Part shown: piece by piece, positions 27,672-37,009 of the stretch
How positions within the stretch are numbered: the first letter of the stretch is position 1
Layout: each line of letters opens with the position of its first letter
NCBI GenBank assembly: GCA_002451795.1
Contig: DKDJ01000004.1
Span: forward strand, 153,091-217,090
DNA from: Bacteroidales bacterium UBA6851
GTDB taxonomy: Bacteria > Bacteroidota > Bacteroidia > Bacteroidales > UBA932
Length of the DNA: 64,000 nt
Reading direction: 5' to 3'
Translations under genes and position numbers: made by a program
Notes under the pieces: generated by a model
What the model was told of the DNA's origin: nothing
Seen by the model: the letters and a program-made list of their open reading frames with translations, nothing else
Databases searched by the model: none

Positions 27672-27950
27672 TTATTTGCTCTTAACCTCATCCACGAAGC
27701 ACTTTGCTGGCTTGAATGCCGGAATATCGTGTGCCGGAATAGTCATGGTGGTCTTCTGGGTTATATTACGAGCCGCCTTCTGAGCACGATGCTTAATTAT
27801 AAAACTACCGAAGCCGCGAAGATATACAGGCTCACCATCAATAATAGACTTCTTTATGGACTCCATTGTCGCCTCGACGACAGTCTGCACAGCAACCCTC
27901 TCAATCCCTGTCGACTTGGCCACTTGATTTACGATTTCTGCTTTAGTCAT
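27672..27950 (-). CDS. HU-family DNA-binding protein
   Basis: Histone-like protein of 92 residues that bends and compacts DNA. The N-terminal helices read MTKAEIVNQVAKSTGIERVAVQTVVEATMESIKKSI, followed by the beta-arm region VYLRGFGSFIIKHRAQKAARNITQKTTMTIPAHDIPAFKPAK; the canonical GFGSF and the Pro in IPAH are present. It has a strong consensus promoter upstream (27995-28025). Confidence 0.95.
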   Translation of the reverse strand: MTKAEIVNQVAKSTGIERVAVQTVVEATMESIKKSIIDGEPVYLRGFGSFIIKHRAQKAARNITQKTTMTIPAHDIPAFKPAKCFVDEVKSK

Positions 27951-27994
27951 TATATATAAATTTTAGTTTGTTAATACTCAACAATTTTGAGGTG

Positions 27995-28025
27995 CAAAAA
28001 TAGATTAATTATTTTAGAAATCAAA
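27995..28025 (-). promoter_or_regulatory. Consensus promoter for HU
   Basis: Minus strand TTTG (28025-28022), 19-bp spacer, TATTTTTG (28002-27995). This matches both Bacteroides consensus elements and the reported spacing. The inferred transcript has a leader of roughly 40 nt. Confidence 0.75.
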
Positions 28026-28112
28026 ATCATTTTTCGAAACGTAAAAATATTGGTAGACAATAGTACATCATCGTTTTCAAGGGATTCGGGATGAGTCACA
28101 CGAACAAGATAT

Positions 28113-28144
28113 TTTGGCATTGGCACGGAGATTGAGTATATTCG
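28113..28144 (+). promoter_or_regulatory. Probable lon promoter
   Basis: TTTG (28113-28116), 20-bp spacer and TATATTCG (28137-28144), one mismatch from TAnnTTTG. It is about 50 nt upstream of the chosen lon start. Confidence 0.5.
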
Positions 28145-28196
28145 TGGTTCAATATCAGAAGACAGTTCAACTGACAAATTGACAATTAGACAAATT

Positions 28197-30596
28197 ATGA
28201 GACAAGATAAAGAATTAACTTTCCCGGCGGGTGCGGAAGTCAGTATCATCCCGGTAGTTCAAGGGGATTCAATGATGAAATTTGATGAATCTGAGCTTCC
28301 GGAGATTCTTCCCATTCTCGCCCTTCGCAACGCCGTATTGTTTCCTGGCGCAGTTTTTCCAATTACCATAGGTAGAGAAAAATCAATAAAACTCATTCAC
28401 GATGCAGAGAAAGAGGGCTTTTTCATAGGAGCCGTTCCTCAGCTTGACGTAATGGTAGAGGACCCACAGGAGGATGACCTCTTTCACTATGGATGCGCGT
28501 GTCGCGTCATAAAGACTCTGGAAATGCCTGACGGGACGATTACCGCCATCCTTCAGGCTTGCAAAAGAATAGAGATGATAGCGGTGCTTGGATACGAGCC
28601 TTACATTACGGCCAAAGTATCATATAGAGATGAAGTGTTGGCAGATGCAGATGCCACCGACATCAAAGCCATCAGCGAGTCACTCAAGGACAAGGCTATA
28701 CAGATCATGCGATCCACGAACATGGGCACGCGTGATACCATAGGAGCAGTCAAAGCCATCGACGATTTCAAGTTCCTCGTCAACTTCATAGCCACCTCCA
28801 TAGAGGTAGAGAATTTTACTTCCAAGATCGAGTTGCTCGAATATGACGACGTCAAATTCAGAGCCCTCAAACTCCTCACGATCTTGAGTTCTCAAATCGA
28901 ACTGATGAAGATCAAGCAAGAGATCAACCAGAAAGTCAAGAGTGACATTGACCAACAGCAAAGGGAATACTACCTCAACAACCAGCTCCGCACTATTCAG
29001 GAGGAGCTTGGTATGGACGATGCTGAAGAGTTCGATAAGTTCAGGGAGAAGGCAGCCAAGAAGAAATGGCCCAAAGAAGTAGCAGAGGCTTTCGAGAAGG
29101 AACTTGCCAAGCTCGAGAAGTATAACCCTTCTTCTCCGGACTATAGCGTCCAATACAACTACATAGAGTTCATGCTCCAGCTTCCATGGGGAGAAATGAG
29201 TAAGGACAACCTTGATCTTGCCCACGCACAGAAAGTGCTTGACCATGATCACTTCGGGCTCGACTCCGTAAAAGATAGAATCATTGAGTACCTTGCCGTA
29301 CTCAAACTAAAGGGGAACATGAAGTCTCCTATCCTCTGCCTCTACGGTCCTCCAGGAGTCGGAAAAACTTCTCTTGGCAAATCCATTGCAAAGGCTTTAG
29401 GTAGAAAATATGTACGTATTGCCCTCGGTGGAATGCACGATGAAGCTGAAATCAGAGGTCACCGTAAGACTTATGTAGGAGCGCTTCCGGGACGAATTCT
29501 TAACGGAATTGCCAGAGCCGGAACCTCAAATCCAGTTATCGTTCTGGATGAGATTGACAAACTCAGTTCAGACTTTAAGGGCGACCCGTCATCCGCACTT
29601 CTCGAGGCTCTTGATCCAGAGCAGAATGCAAGTTTCCATGACAATTACCTTGATCTTGACTACGATCTCAGCAATGTTATGTTCATCACCACGGCCAATA
29701 GTATTTCACCTATCCAGCCGGCACTCCTTGACAGAATGGAGTTGATTAATGTGACTGGATATCTTGCTGAAGAAAAGTTAGAGATAGCACGTAAGTTCCT
29801 TGTACCCAAGCAGATGGAAGAGCATGGGCTCAAGAAAGGCACACTTAAGATAGACAAGAGTGCTCTTGAAGATATAATTGACGAATATACCCACGAGTCC
29901 GGTGTACGTGGACTTGAAAAGCAGATAGCCAAGATCGCCAGAGTCACCGCGAAGAAAGTCGCGCTCAACGAGCCGCTTCCGAGTACGATAAAGAAAGACA
30001 TGCTCAAGGAATATCTTGGACTGCCAACTGCTTTCCATGACAAGCAGAGCGGCAACGAAGCACCTGGAGTGGTAACAGGATTGGCATGGACACAGATGGG
30101 CGGAGAGATATTGTTCGTGGAGAGTTCTGTATCCAATGGAAAAGGTGTGATGACCATGACTGGAAATCTCGGTGATGTGATGAAGGAATCCGCCACTATC
30201 GCTTATCAGTACATAAAAGCACACCCAGAACTCGCTAACATGGACTCCGAAAAGTTTGCTTCCAAAGATATTCATGTACACGTTCCAGAGGGAGCCACCC
30301 CTAAAGACGGACCGTCAGCCGGCATCACCATGGTCACTTCCATGATTTCCGCACTTAGGGGAGAAGCCATAAAGTCCGGTATTGCCATGACTGGAGAGAT
30401 GACTCTTCGCGGAAGAGTGCTTCCGGTAGGTGGCATCAAGGAAAAGATACTTGCTGCCAAAAGAGCCGGCGTCAAGACAATAGTCATATCAGAAGACAAT
30501 CGTAAAGACGTCGAAGACATAAAGGAAGTTTATGTAAAAGGACTTGATTTCCACTATGTAAAGACTATAGAAGATGTCATATCATTCGTCTTTTAG
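28197..30596 (+). CDS. lon: ATP-dependent Lon protease
   Basis: Cytoplasmic AAA+ serine protease of about 799 residues degrading misfolded and regulatory proteins. The N-terminal LON substrate domain starts near LPILALRNAVLFPGAVFPI; a coiled-coil QQREYYLNNQLRTIQEELG leads to the AAA+ module with Walker A GPPGVGKTS and Walker B VIVLDEIDKL. The protease domain has the catalytic Ser in KDGPSAGITM and Lys in GGIKEKILAAKRAG. Start set at ATG (MRQDKEL); a TTG six codons upstream is open but less likely. Transcribed alone and ended by a strong bidirectional terminator. Confidence 0.96.
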   Translation: MRQDKELTFPAGAEVSIIPVVQGDSMMKFDESELPEILPILALRNAVLFPGAVFPITIGREKSIKLIHDAEKEGFFIGAVPQLDVMVEDPQEDDLFHYGCACRVIKTLEMPDGTITAILQACKRIEMIAVLGYEPYITAKVSYRDEVLADADATDIKAISESLKDKAIQIMRSTNMGTRDTIGAVKAIDDFKFLVNFIATSIEVENFTSKIELLEYDDVKFRALKLLTILSSQIELMKIKQEINQKVKSDIDQQQREYYLNNQLRTIQEELGMDDAEEFDKFREKAAKKKWPKEVAEAFEKELAKLEKYNPSSPDYSVQYNYIEFMLQLPWGEMSKDNLDLAHAQKVLDHDHFGLDSVKDRIIEYLAVLKLKGNMKSPILCLYGPPGVGKTSLGKSIAKALGRKYVRIALGGMHDEAEIRGHRKTYVGALPGRILNGIARAGTSNPVIVLDEIDKLSSDFKGDPSSALLEALDPEQNASFHDNYLDLDYDLSNVMFITTANSISPIQPALLDRMELINVTGYLAEEKLEIARKFLVPKQMEEHGLKKGTLKIDKSALEDIIDEYTHESGVRGLEKQIAKIARVTAKKVALNEPLPSTIKKDMLKEYLGLPTAFHDKQSGNEAPGVVTGLAWTQMGGEILFVESSVSNGKGVMTMTGNLGDVMKESATIAYQYIKAHPELANMDSEKFASKDIHVHVPEGATPKDGPSAGITMVTSMISALRGEAIKSGIAMTGEMTLRGRVLPVGGIKEKILAAKRAGVKTIVISEDNRKDVEDIKEVYVKGLDFHYVKTIEDVISFVF

Positions 30597-30610
30597 GTTT
30601 TATAAAGCAA

Positions 30611-30648
30611 AAGAAGGCGTCACATATAAATGTGACGCCTTCTTTTTT
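30611..30648. terminator. Bidirectional terminator between lon and the 76-residue gene
   Basis: Perfect 14-bp inverted repeat (30611-30624 with 30631-30644) around a 6-nt loop; the plus strand ends in a T run and the minus strand also has T residues after the stem. It serves the convergent genes on both sides. Confidence 0.92.
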
Positions 30649-30660
30649 GCTTCTTCCGAT

Positions 30661-30891
30661 TTAGAATAGTTTTGGATGGCTTTCTTCAAGCCCAGAAAGT
30701 ACCTGTTCCATCACGGATTTGCGAATCAGCGCAGAACGGGATGACACATTGTAACGCTTACAGTACTCGTCTATCGCTGCAAGTTCCTGAGAGTTGAAAA
30801 GCACGGACTTGCGATGGATATGCCTTAGAGACTCACGCTGGCGATCAAGATACAAGGGGTCAACACCAGTGTATTTCTTACTCTTCTTCAT
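30661..30891 (-). CDS. Small putative ribbon-helix-helix DNA-binding protein
   Basis: Protein of 76 residues. A basic N-terminus is followed by KSVLFNSQELAAIDEYCKRYNVSSRSALIRKSVMEQVL, the strand-helix-helix pattern of ribbon-helix-helix/CopG-like proteins. The Tyr-Cys-Lys-Arg helix and SSRSALIRK turn fit that fold. No toxin-like partner is adjacent. Its start overlaps the end of the thioredoxin-like gene by 14 bp, so it is third in a coaD, thioredoxin-like, RHH cluster. Target unknown. Confidence 0.6.
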   Translation of the reverse strand: MKKSKKYTGVDPLYLDRQRESLRHIHRKSVLFNSQELAAIDEYCKRYNVSSRSALIRKSVMEQVLSGLEESHPKLF

Positions 30892-31696
30892 TAGCTATTT
30901 TTATGTAGTTAATAATTTCCTTAAGATTTTCAACCTCAAGTCTGCGTCCTATAATTTCGCCATCGGACCATACGACGAACATCCTCGGAGTACCGGTAAC
31001 ACCATACGCAAGATGGTATCCAGAGTCCATCTCGGGATCCCACAAGTGGACCATTCTTACATTCTTGTTCTTTATCTTAAAATTACGTCTGAAAGCCTTC
31101 CAGTCTCTTTTATTGTCGGAGACATATACAGCATAAAAGTTCATCGGAAAGTCCACTTCTGACAGAACTTCAGGCAGAACCATAGTCTCCAGACGGCATT
31201 TTGCGCATGAGGTATCATAGAAGAAAAGCACAGCGATCTTACCATCTTCCGGGATAGTCATCTTCCTTCCGGACGGCTTAAGAAGATCTATTTTTTCGGC
31301 AGTCATACCAATCAGAGAGCGCCGATTACAATTGGCAAACATCTCTGCCTCCATATACTCAAACTCACTGGTAGCCTCAACTTTCCCGCTTTTCAGCCAT
31401 TCATCAAAGATATGTATGGCCACAGCTTCCTCCCCCATGACACGGGCATGCATATAGTGGTTAAGAACACGAAGCGTAACATGCTGCCTGGTAAGAGAAT
31501 CAGTACAAGTACTAATCAGCCCATCAAACTCACGATTTTTGACATCTATACTCTCAGGCTCAAGGGCCACATAGAACTGCGTAAGGAGACTATCAAGCCC
31601 GTCATAGCGATAAACTTGCGTGTCATCGTCAGCATATACGCTATACATAGAGAATACAAGAGCCCCAAGAACAGCAAAAATAAATTTTTTCATCAT
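30878..31696 (-). CDS. Secreted thioredoxin-fold protein with CxxC motif
   Basis: Exported protein of 272 residues with a signal peptide (FIFAVLGALVFSMYSVYAD). The N-terminal 140 residues are helical, the DUF4369/DUF5106-like half seen in Bacteroidetes TlpA-like proteins. The C-terminal domain is thioredoxin-like: VLFFYDTSCAKCRLETMVLPEV carries the redox pair CAKC and VTGTPRMFVVWSDGEIIGR the cis-Pro loop. Likely a periplasmic disulfide reductase; the partner is unknown. Its ATG overlaps the coaD stop (ATGA). Confidence 0.75.
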   Translation of the reverse strand: MMKKFIFAVLGALVFSMYSVYADDDTQVYRYDGLDSLLTQFYVALEPESIDVKNREFDGLISTCTDSLTRQHVTLRVLNHYMHARVMGEEAVAIHIFDEWLKSGKVEATSEFEYMEAEMFANCNRRSLIGMTAEKIDLLKPSGRKMTIPEDGKIAVLFFYDTSCAKCRLETMVLPEVLSEVDFPMNFYAVYVSDNKRDWKAFRRNFKIKNKNVRMVHLWDPEMDSGYHLAYGVTGTPRMFVVWSDGEIIGRRLEVENLKEIINYIKIANEEE

Positions 31697-32163
31697 AGCA
31701 CCTCCGGAAGAATTACACCATCAGGAAGGAAAAGTGACGTATCACCGTTGTGCCGAAGAAGATCGCGTACCGCTGAAGACGAAATATGAGCGTATTCCTG
31801 AGCAGTAGGAATAATGATAGTCTCTATCTCAGGAGCAATCCGGCGGTTAGCATCAGCGATTGCACGTTCATTCTCGAAGTCAATCATATTACGCACTCCT
31901 CTAACTATATGCCTAATACCAAGTTGCCTGCATATATCTACTGTAAGTCCGTCATAGGACGTAACTTCAACATTTTCCAAAGACCTGGTAGCTTGACGGA
32001 TAATATCCAGCTTCTGTTCGTTACTGAACAATCCCCTTTTGTCCTGATTGATACCGACAGCAACCACCACCTCATCGAACATCCCAAGAGCCCGGGTAAG
32101 AATATTTAGATGACCGGCCGTAAATGGATCAAAAGAGCCAGGAAATAAAGCTTTATGTTTCAT
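31693..32163 (-). CDS. coaD: Phosphopantetheine adenylyltransferase
   Basis: Enzyme of 156 residues of coenzyme A synthesis, joining ATP and 4'-phosphopantetheine. It has the nucleotidyltransferase motif GSFDPFTAGHLNIL (TxGH), the RGVRNMIDFENE loop and the ISSSAVRDL motif. Start chosen at MKHKALFPG, the usual family start; an in-frame codon six residues earlier is less likely. A TAACTTTG -7 element ends five nucleotides before this ATG, so the mRNA may be leaderless. Followed by the thioredoxin-like gene with an ATGA overlap. Confidence 0.95.
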   Translation of the reverse strand: MKHKALFPGSFDPFTAGHLNILTRALGMFDEVVVAVGINQDKRGLFSNEQKLDIIRQATRSLENVEVTSYDGLTVDICRQLGIRHIVRGVRNMIDFENERAIADANRRIAPEIETIIIPTAQEYAHISSSAVRDLLRHNGDTSLFLPDGVILPEVL

Positions 32164-32168
32164 AACTC

Positions 32169-32197
32169 CAAAGTTAGTCATATTTTAGTTATATTTG
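32169..32197. promoter_or_regulatory. Divergent -7 elements for coaD and ung
   Basis: Minus strand TAACTTTG (32176-32169) for coaD and plus strand TATATTTG (32190-32197) for ung. Both fit TAnnTTTG; the coaD element is only five nucleotides from its ATG, the ung element 28. Confidence 0.5.
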
Positions 32198-32225
32198 AGA
32201 GTTAAACAATCATTCTTTATCAGAT

Positions 32226-32894
32226 ATGGACGTCCGGATGGAAACATCATGGAAAACGGCCCTTTCCCAAGAGTTCGAAAAGCCGTATTTCACTGCACTT
32301 GTACAAGAACTGCATCGACAGAAAAAGGAAGGCATAACCATATACCCTCCCGGAAATTGTATCTTCAAGGCCTTTGAACTCTGTCCTCTTGATAAGGTAA
32401 AGGTTGTCATACTTGGGCAAGACCCATATCACGGAGCAGGTCAGGCCATGGGGCTTTCTTTTTCAGTGCCACAAGGAGTCACCGCCCCTCCGTCATTGAA
32501 AAATGTCTTTAAGGAAATAGAGAGCGATCTCGGAATCAGTATGTCAGGGAACACAGATCTTACGCCATGGGCAAGTCAGGGAGTGCTTCTTCTCAACGCA
32601 GTTCTGACAGTCAAGGCTGGACTGGCGGCATCACACAGCGGACTTGGATGGCAACAGTTCACCGACGCAGTTATAAGCACCATTTCACAAAATCTATCCG
32701 GCGTAGTATTTCTGCTATGGGGCAATTACGCTAAGAGCAAAGCGAGTCTCATAGACACTAGACGTCATCATGTTCTGGAAGCAGCACATCCATCACCTCT
32801 CGCCAGAGGAGCATTCTTCGGATGCAGGCATTTTTCTCAGACCAATGAAATACTCACCTCAGAAGGCAGGACACCTATCAACTGGCAGTTATGA
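32226..32894 (+). CDS. ung: Uracil-DNA glycosylase
   Basis: Base-excision repair enzyme of 222 residues removing uracil from DNA. The catalytic water-activating loop is LGQDPYHGAGQAMGLSFSVP, with the Asp and the Phe of the uracil pocket, and the minor-groove loop HPSPL is in AAHPSPLARGAFFG. Length fits family 1 UDG. Transcribed alone; its last 6 bp overlap the convergent lnt gene. Confidence 0.96.
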   Translation: MDVRMETSWKTALSQEFEKPYFTALVQELHRQKKEGITIYPPGNCIFKAFELCPLDKVKVVILGQDPYHGAGQAMGLSFSVPQGVTAPPSLKNVFKEIESDLGISMSGNTDLTPWASQGVLLLNAVLTVKAGLAASHSGLGWQQFTDAVISTISQNLSGVVFLLWGNYAKSKASLIDTRRHHVLEAAHPSPLARGAFFGCRHFSQTNEILTSEGRTPINWQL

Positions 32895-34517
32895 CACCTT
32901 CTTCTTCAGGAGAATATGACCAAGTAGCAGGCCTGATAGAAGCAGGAACATAAGAGTGCATACCCGGCCGGTAATGTCTCCGTTACGGACGAAGAAAGTC
33001 TTCTCGGAATTAAGATTGACACTTCCACTTAAGGTTTCCATTTTCCACCATCCAGTTTTTGAGACAATATCCCCCCTCTGGTCTATAAAGCAAGAAATGC
33101 CAGTATTGCCACATCTTGCAAAATCACGCCTGAGTTCAATGGCACGGAGCCTGGAATAGTTAAGGTGCTGACGATAGCCAGGGGTGTCACCCCACCATGC
33201 ATCGTTTGTAATCACAGTCATCACCTGCGCTCCAGCATTGACATATCCAGTACAATACTCTCCATATATGGACTCGTAGCACACCGCACAGCCCAGCTTC
33301 ACTCCATCCGAGAGAATTAGAGAAGTAGGCCTGTCCTGTCCCACACAGCGCCCCATCAATCCGGATACACCCATTTTTGAGGAAAGCCAGTCGTCAATAG
33401 GGACAAAAAGTTTTGGGTAAGGCGTAGATTCTACACCGACCACCAAACGGCTCTTTTGATACATCTGTGGATCACTGCCGCCCCTAAGCAGGAAAGCCGT
33501 ATTATGTGATGTATACCAGCCTTTGCCGTAGCGCCGGGCAAGGACGTTAGGGGAAGAAGATGTATTAAAAAGCTGGATAGTACTTGCACCAAACAGCATC
33601 TCCGCACCAGGATAATCAGACAGGAAATTTCTAAAACTCTTCACAGTAGCGGAAGACTCTATATCATTAATGACAATATCTGAAGTAAATGTCTCAGGAG
33701 CCAAAAGGAGTTTTTTCCTAGAGGAATCATCTGATGCCCGAAGTCCATCCGAGAACAAGGACAGAAGCCGTTCCGTCTGCTGAGCCTGACTAAGGCTTTC
33801 GAACTTCTCATAAGGATCAAGATTAGGCTGTGCAATAATCACATCCAAACGCCCTTCGGAACGTTCTTCGTAGCAGGAATACATATATGCAGATAGGGCA
33901 AGAGGCCCGCATATCGTCAATATCACGCCTAGGAAAACAAATACCTTGGCAACAACATTCCACCTTCTGACGTAGCCGCAGGATACCGAACGAAGTACCC
34001 CGAACAAGGATAGGTTAGAAGCCCAAACCCACAACGAGCCGCCCAATGCCCCGGTATATTCATACCACTGGACCGACTTTGTAGTGCCGGCAAAAGCATT
34101 GCCGAGAACAAGCCATGGCCATGAAATGTCTACAGAAAAGTAGTGTCTTTCCCATGCAATCCACATCACAGCAAGAAAGACATACGGAACGACTCCACTA
34201 ATATACTTCTTCGAAAGCCGGAATACACTCCATACAAGAGTCATCTGCGCCGCATTGGCAAGAATAGCAAAGATACCCCCGCCTATAGTGGCATTGCACA
34301 CCCAGAAAGTTGTCAGTGCATTCCACAATACGAATGTATAAAGGGCATAAGGCCAGAAATGCTTTACTTTCATCTCATCAGCTGCCCAGTCAGCCCATAG
34401 CAGCGGCAAGAATGCCACAAGAGATAGCACTCCAGCATGATTACACAGCCAAGGTAGAGCCAGCATCAGTGCAGAGAGAGTGCACAGGCTTAGAAGAAAG
34501 AACACTTTACGTCTCAT
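32889..34517 (-). CDS. lnt: Apolipoprotein N-acyltransferase
   Basis: Inner-membrane enzyme of about 542 residues adding the third acyl chain to lipoproteins. Six to seven N-terminal hydrophobic segments precede a nitrilase-like domain with the catalytic Glu in LLAPETFTSD, Lys in MYQKSRLVVGVE and Cys in AVCYESIYGEY. A final membrane segment closes the protein. Start chosen at the ATG overlapping the rluD stop (ATGA). It would process the many lipoproteins encoded nearby. Confidence 0.92.
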   Translation of the reverse strand: MRRKVFFLLSLCTLSALMLALPWLCNHAGVLSLVAFLPLLWADWAADEMKVKHFWPYALYTFVLWNALTTFWVCNATIGGGIFAILANAAQMTLVWSVFRLSKKYISGVVPYVFLAVMWIAWERHYFSVDISWPWLVLGNAFAGTTKSVQWYEYTGALGGSLWVWASNLSLFGVLRSVSCGYVRRWNVVAKVFVFLGVILTICGPLALSAYMYSCYEERSEGRLDVIIAQPNLDPYEKFESLSQAQQTERLLSLFSDGLRASDDSSRKKLLLAPETFTSDIVINDIESSATVKSFRNFLSDYPGAEMLFGASTIQLFNTSSSPNVLARRYGKGWYTSHNTAFLLRGGSDPQMYQKSRLVVGVESTPYPKLFVPIDDWLSSKMGVSGLMGRCVGQDRPTSLILSDGVKLGCAVCYESIYGEYCTGYVNAGAQVMTVITNDAWWGDTPGYRQHLNYSRLRAIELRRDFARCGNTGISCFIDQRGDIVSKTGWWKMETLSGSVNLNSEKTFFVRNGDITGRVCTLMFLLLSGLLLGHILLKKKVS

Positions 34518-35524
34518 TCTTCCGGCATTACCGAACTGTACTTTCTCCACTTGTCAAGAAGTGCAGTCATGTCAGAGGGGACTTCAGAGTCAAACTGCAT
34601 CCACTCCCCAGTTCGAGGATGCACAAAGCCAAGTGTCTTAGCATGAAGGGCCTGACGCGGGCACAGTTCGAAGCAATTGCTTATAAACTGCTTGTACTTG
34701 GAATATATAGTTCCTTTACGAATCTCATTTCCGCCATACCTTTCATCATTGAAAATAGGATGTCCTATACGTGACATATGCACACGGATCTGGTGAGTGC
34801 GTCCAGTCTCAAGTCTACATTCCACGCAAGTGACAAAGCCGAAACGTTCAAGTACACGATAGTGCGTTACCGCACGCTTCCCCTTGTCCTCATCCTCAAA
34901 CACCCTGAATCGCATACGGTCATTGGGGTCTCGTCCAATATTGCCTTCTATGGTTCCTTCGTCATCCTTAAGATCGCCCCATACAACAGCCACATATCGT
35001 CTATCAATACTATGGTCGAAGAATTGTTTTGCAAGTTTCAGCTGAGACTCGTCATTCTTAGCCACGGCAAGAAGCCCGCTAGTATCCTTATCTATACGAT
35101 GTACAAGAATGCCCATACGCTCATCTTCAGCCTCAGGGCCCTGAGAAATCCCAAGGTGATGAGAGAGCGCATTTATCAAAGTGCCCTCGAAATGTCCGTG
35201 GCCGGGATGAACAACCATTCCGGCCGGCTTATTCACAACCAGGACATCATCATCTTCATATACAATATTAAGTGGAATGTCTTGCGGCAGTATTTCAAGT
35301 CCACGCCTGCGATACGGCATCACGAAACGAATCACATCTCCAGGACGCACGATATAATTGGCCTTTACGGTCTCCTCCCCCACTCGCACATAGCCTTCCT
35401 TGAGCGCTTGCTGAACACGGTTTCGCGAAGTATCCTCCATGTGCGTACACATGTACTTATCCACACGCATGGGGGCCTGCCCCTTATCCACTTCAAAACG
35501 GAAATGCTCGAAAAGTTCTTCCAT
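34514..35524 (-). CDS. rluD: 23S rRNA pseudouridine synthase, RluA/RluD family
   Basis: RNA-modifying enzyme of 336 residues. An S4-like RNA-binding domain at the N-terminus (RVDKYMCTHMEDTSRNRVQQALKEGYVRVG) is followed by the synthase domain with catalytic Asp in HRIDKDTSGLLAVAKN and the closing RTHQIRVHMSRIGHPI motif. The S4 domain and size fit RluD (helix 69 of 23S rRNA). Starts 10 bp after the PASTA gene and couples to lnt. Confidence 0.9.
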   Translation of the reverse strand: MEELFEHFRFEVDKGQAPMRVDKYMCTHMEDTSRNRVQQALKEGYVRVGEETVKANYIVRPGDVIRFVMPYRRRGLEILPQDIPLNIVYEDDDVLVVNKPAGMVVHPGHGHFEGTLINALSHHLGISQGPEAEDERMGILVHRIDKDTSGLLAVAKNDESQLKLAKQFFDHSIDRRYVAVVWGDLKDDEGTIEGNIGRDPNDRMRFRVFEDEDKGKRAVTHYRVLERFGFVTCVECRLETGRTHQIRVHMSRIGHPIFNDERYGGNEIRKGTIYSKYKQFISNCFELCPRQALHAKTLGFVHPRTGEWMQFDSEVPSDMTALLDKWRKYSSVMPEE

Positions 35525-35534
35525 AATGCCGCTC

Positions 35535-36317
35535 TTAATCTTTTGAAGGTTCTGCTTTGTCTGCAGTCAAGAAGATATCCACCGATGATCCCTTCAGGAC
35601 ACTCTCATGACCGTGTTTCGGATACTGCGAAGCCACCACAGCGGCGATAGAGTCAGCATGATTCTTTATAGACCTATCAAATCGTACCCTGCCTACATTC
35701 AGGGAGTTGTCATGAATCATATCTACAGCATTAAGATATTGTCTGCCTATAAGATTCGGAATTACAGTCTGATCATCACTGCTGAGTCCCAGCACAAGAT
35801 CGACTGTCGTACCGCTCGGCAATGGCATAAAAGGCTTCACATCTGCCCCATTGCGCTGCTGTTTAAGAACATAATTGGTAGCAATATCACTGACGTATAT
35901 CAGACGCCCAAGCACAAGTCCGGAGCGCTGGAGTTCGGCTTTGGCCTGACGAAGAGAGCAACCTACTAGAGAAGGCATATAAACTTCGCTAGGAGCCATA
36001 GTATTGGCTGTAAGACGGATTGTCCTGCCTTTCTTGACATGGGAGCCTGCCTTCGGGGTTTGCATATATATCGCGCCAGGAGCAAGACCACGAACATACA
36101 CAGAATCGGTCACCACAACCGATATCCCGGCAGAATCGGCATCGGCAAGAGCTTCATCAAAGCTCTTGCCGTAGAAATCCGGTACAGGGATCTCCTGTCC
36201 ATGTCTTGTGCACATAGAAAGAGAACAATTCACCACAACTAAAAAAACAGATATCAGAACCACCGCCAAAGCCACGTTTCTGAATATCCAATTCCCTAAA
36301 ATATCCTTCAGTTTCAT
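35535..36317 (-). CDS. Membrane-anchored PASTA-domain protein
   Basis: Protein of 260 residues with one N-terminal membrane segment (NVALAVVLISVFLVVVNC) and three PASTA repeats: about residues 43-110 (VPDFYGKSFDEALADADSAG), 115-180 (MPSLVGCSLRQAKAELQRSG) and 185-257 (IPNLIGRQYLNAVDMIHDNS). PASTA domains bind muropeptide-like ligands in Gram-positive kinases and PBPs. Here no kinase or penicillin-binding domain is attached, and relatives beside rluD are common in Bacteroidetes with no assigned role. Confidence 0.85.
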   Translation of the reverse strand: MKLKDILGNWIFRNVALAVVLISVFLVVVNCSLSMCTRHGQEIPVPDFYGKSFDEALADADSAGISVVVTDSVYVRGLAPGAIYMQTPKAGSHVKKGRTIRLTANTMAPSEVYMPSLVGCSLRQAKAELQRSGLVLGRLIYVSDIATNYVLKQQRNGADVKPFMPLPSGTTVDLVLGLSSDDQTVIPNLIGRQYLNAVDMIHDNSLNVGRVRFDRSIKNHADSIAAVVASQYPKHGHESVLKGSSVDIFLTADKAEPSKD

Positions 36318-36346
36318 ACTTAATTCTATTCTACAAGCCTAACTCA

Positions 36347-36976
36347 CTATAATGTCAGAACACCTTTTACAAACACAAAAACAGCAAAGCAGCAAATCGC
36401 AACCCCTGCCACAACATTCATCACATGAATGGATCTCGAACTAAGTCGAATAAACTTTGACAGCACGAAGACAACAAGCGACCAGTACAACAGTTCACCA
36501 CACGCCACACACAAAAGTACTAACCACGCAGGAATCATACGCTCATCTCCGCCAAGTCCCATCATACCAAGGAGTCCAAACATTACGGCATACGCCGCCG
36601 GATTGGAGAATACCCCAAGCATGGACTGTATAGGATAGGAAATCATAGAGCCGGTATCCCTTACCGCCACAAGCTCTGATGATTCCGCCGGGATGCTTTT
36701 TTTACGAGCCATGACCAGCCCGATAATAGCAAGAAGAACGCCACCCACCATCATTATAATACCAGAGAAGCGGCTAATGAAATCCTGTATGGCGCCCAAC
36801 GCAAAAAGCCCGACCGCGGCAAGGAATGAATCCCCCACGGCCGAGCCGAGTCCTGTCATCATACCTGCCGTCTTTCCTCCTCTAAGGGTTTTCTGTATGA
36901 CCATCAGCAGCACCGGTCCGACCGGAAGCGCTGCGATGACACCTACCATAAGTGCCTTGATGAGTTCAATCGTCAT
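36347..36976 (-). CDS. LysE/RhtB-family exporter
   Basis: Integral membrane protein of about 209 residues with six hydrophobic segments, including LMVGVIAALPVGPVLLMVIQKTLRGGK, the LysE signature with PxGP and the following charged loop. The family exports amino acids or other small solutes; substrate here unknown. Start at ATG (MTIELIK), six nucleotides after a TATATTTG -7 element, so probably leaderless. It lies between the receptor and PASTA genes on the same strand. Confidence 0.82.
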   Translation of the reverse strand: MTIELIKALMVGVIAALPVGPVLLMVIQKTLRGGKTAGMMTGLGSAVGDSFLAAVGLFALGAIQDFISRFSGIIMMVGGVLLAIIGLVMARKKSIPAESSELVAVRDTGSMISYPIQSMLGVFSNPAAYAVMFGLLGMMGLGGDERMIPAWLVLLCVACGELLYWSLVVFVLSKFIRLSSRSIHVMNVVAGVAICCFAVFVFVKGVLTL

Positions 36977-36982
36977 AGACGA

Positions 36983-36990
36983 CAAATATA
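36983..36990 (-). promoter_or_regulatory. -7 element for the LysE-type gene
   Basis: TATATTTG on the minus strand ends six nucleotides before the ATG. It occupies the short gap after the receptor gene's stop. No TTTG at -33 was found. Confidence 0.45.
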
Positions 36991-37009
36991 CTGATATTTT
37001 TTCGTTTTT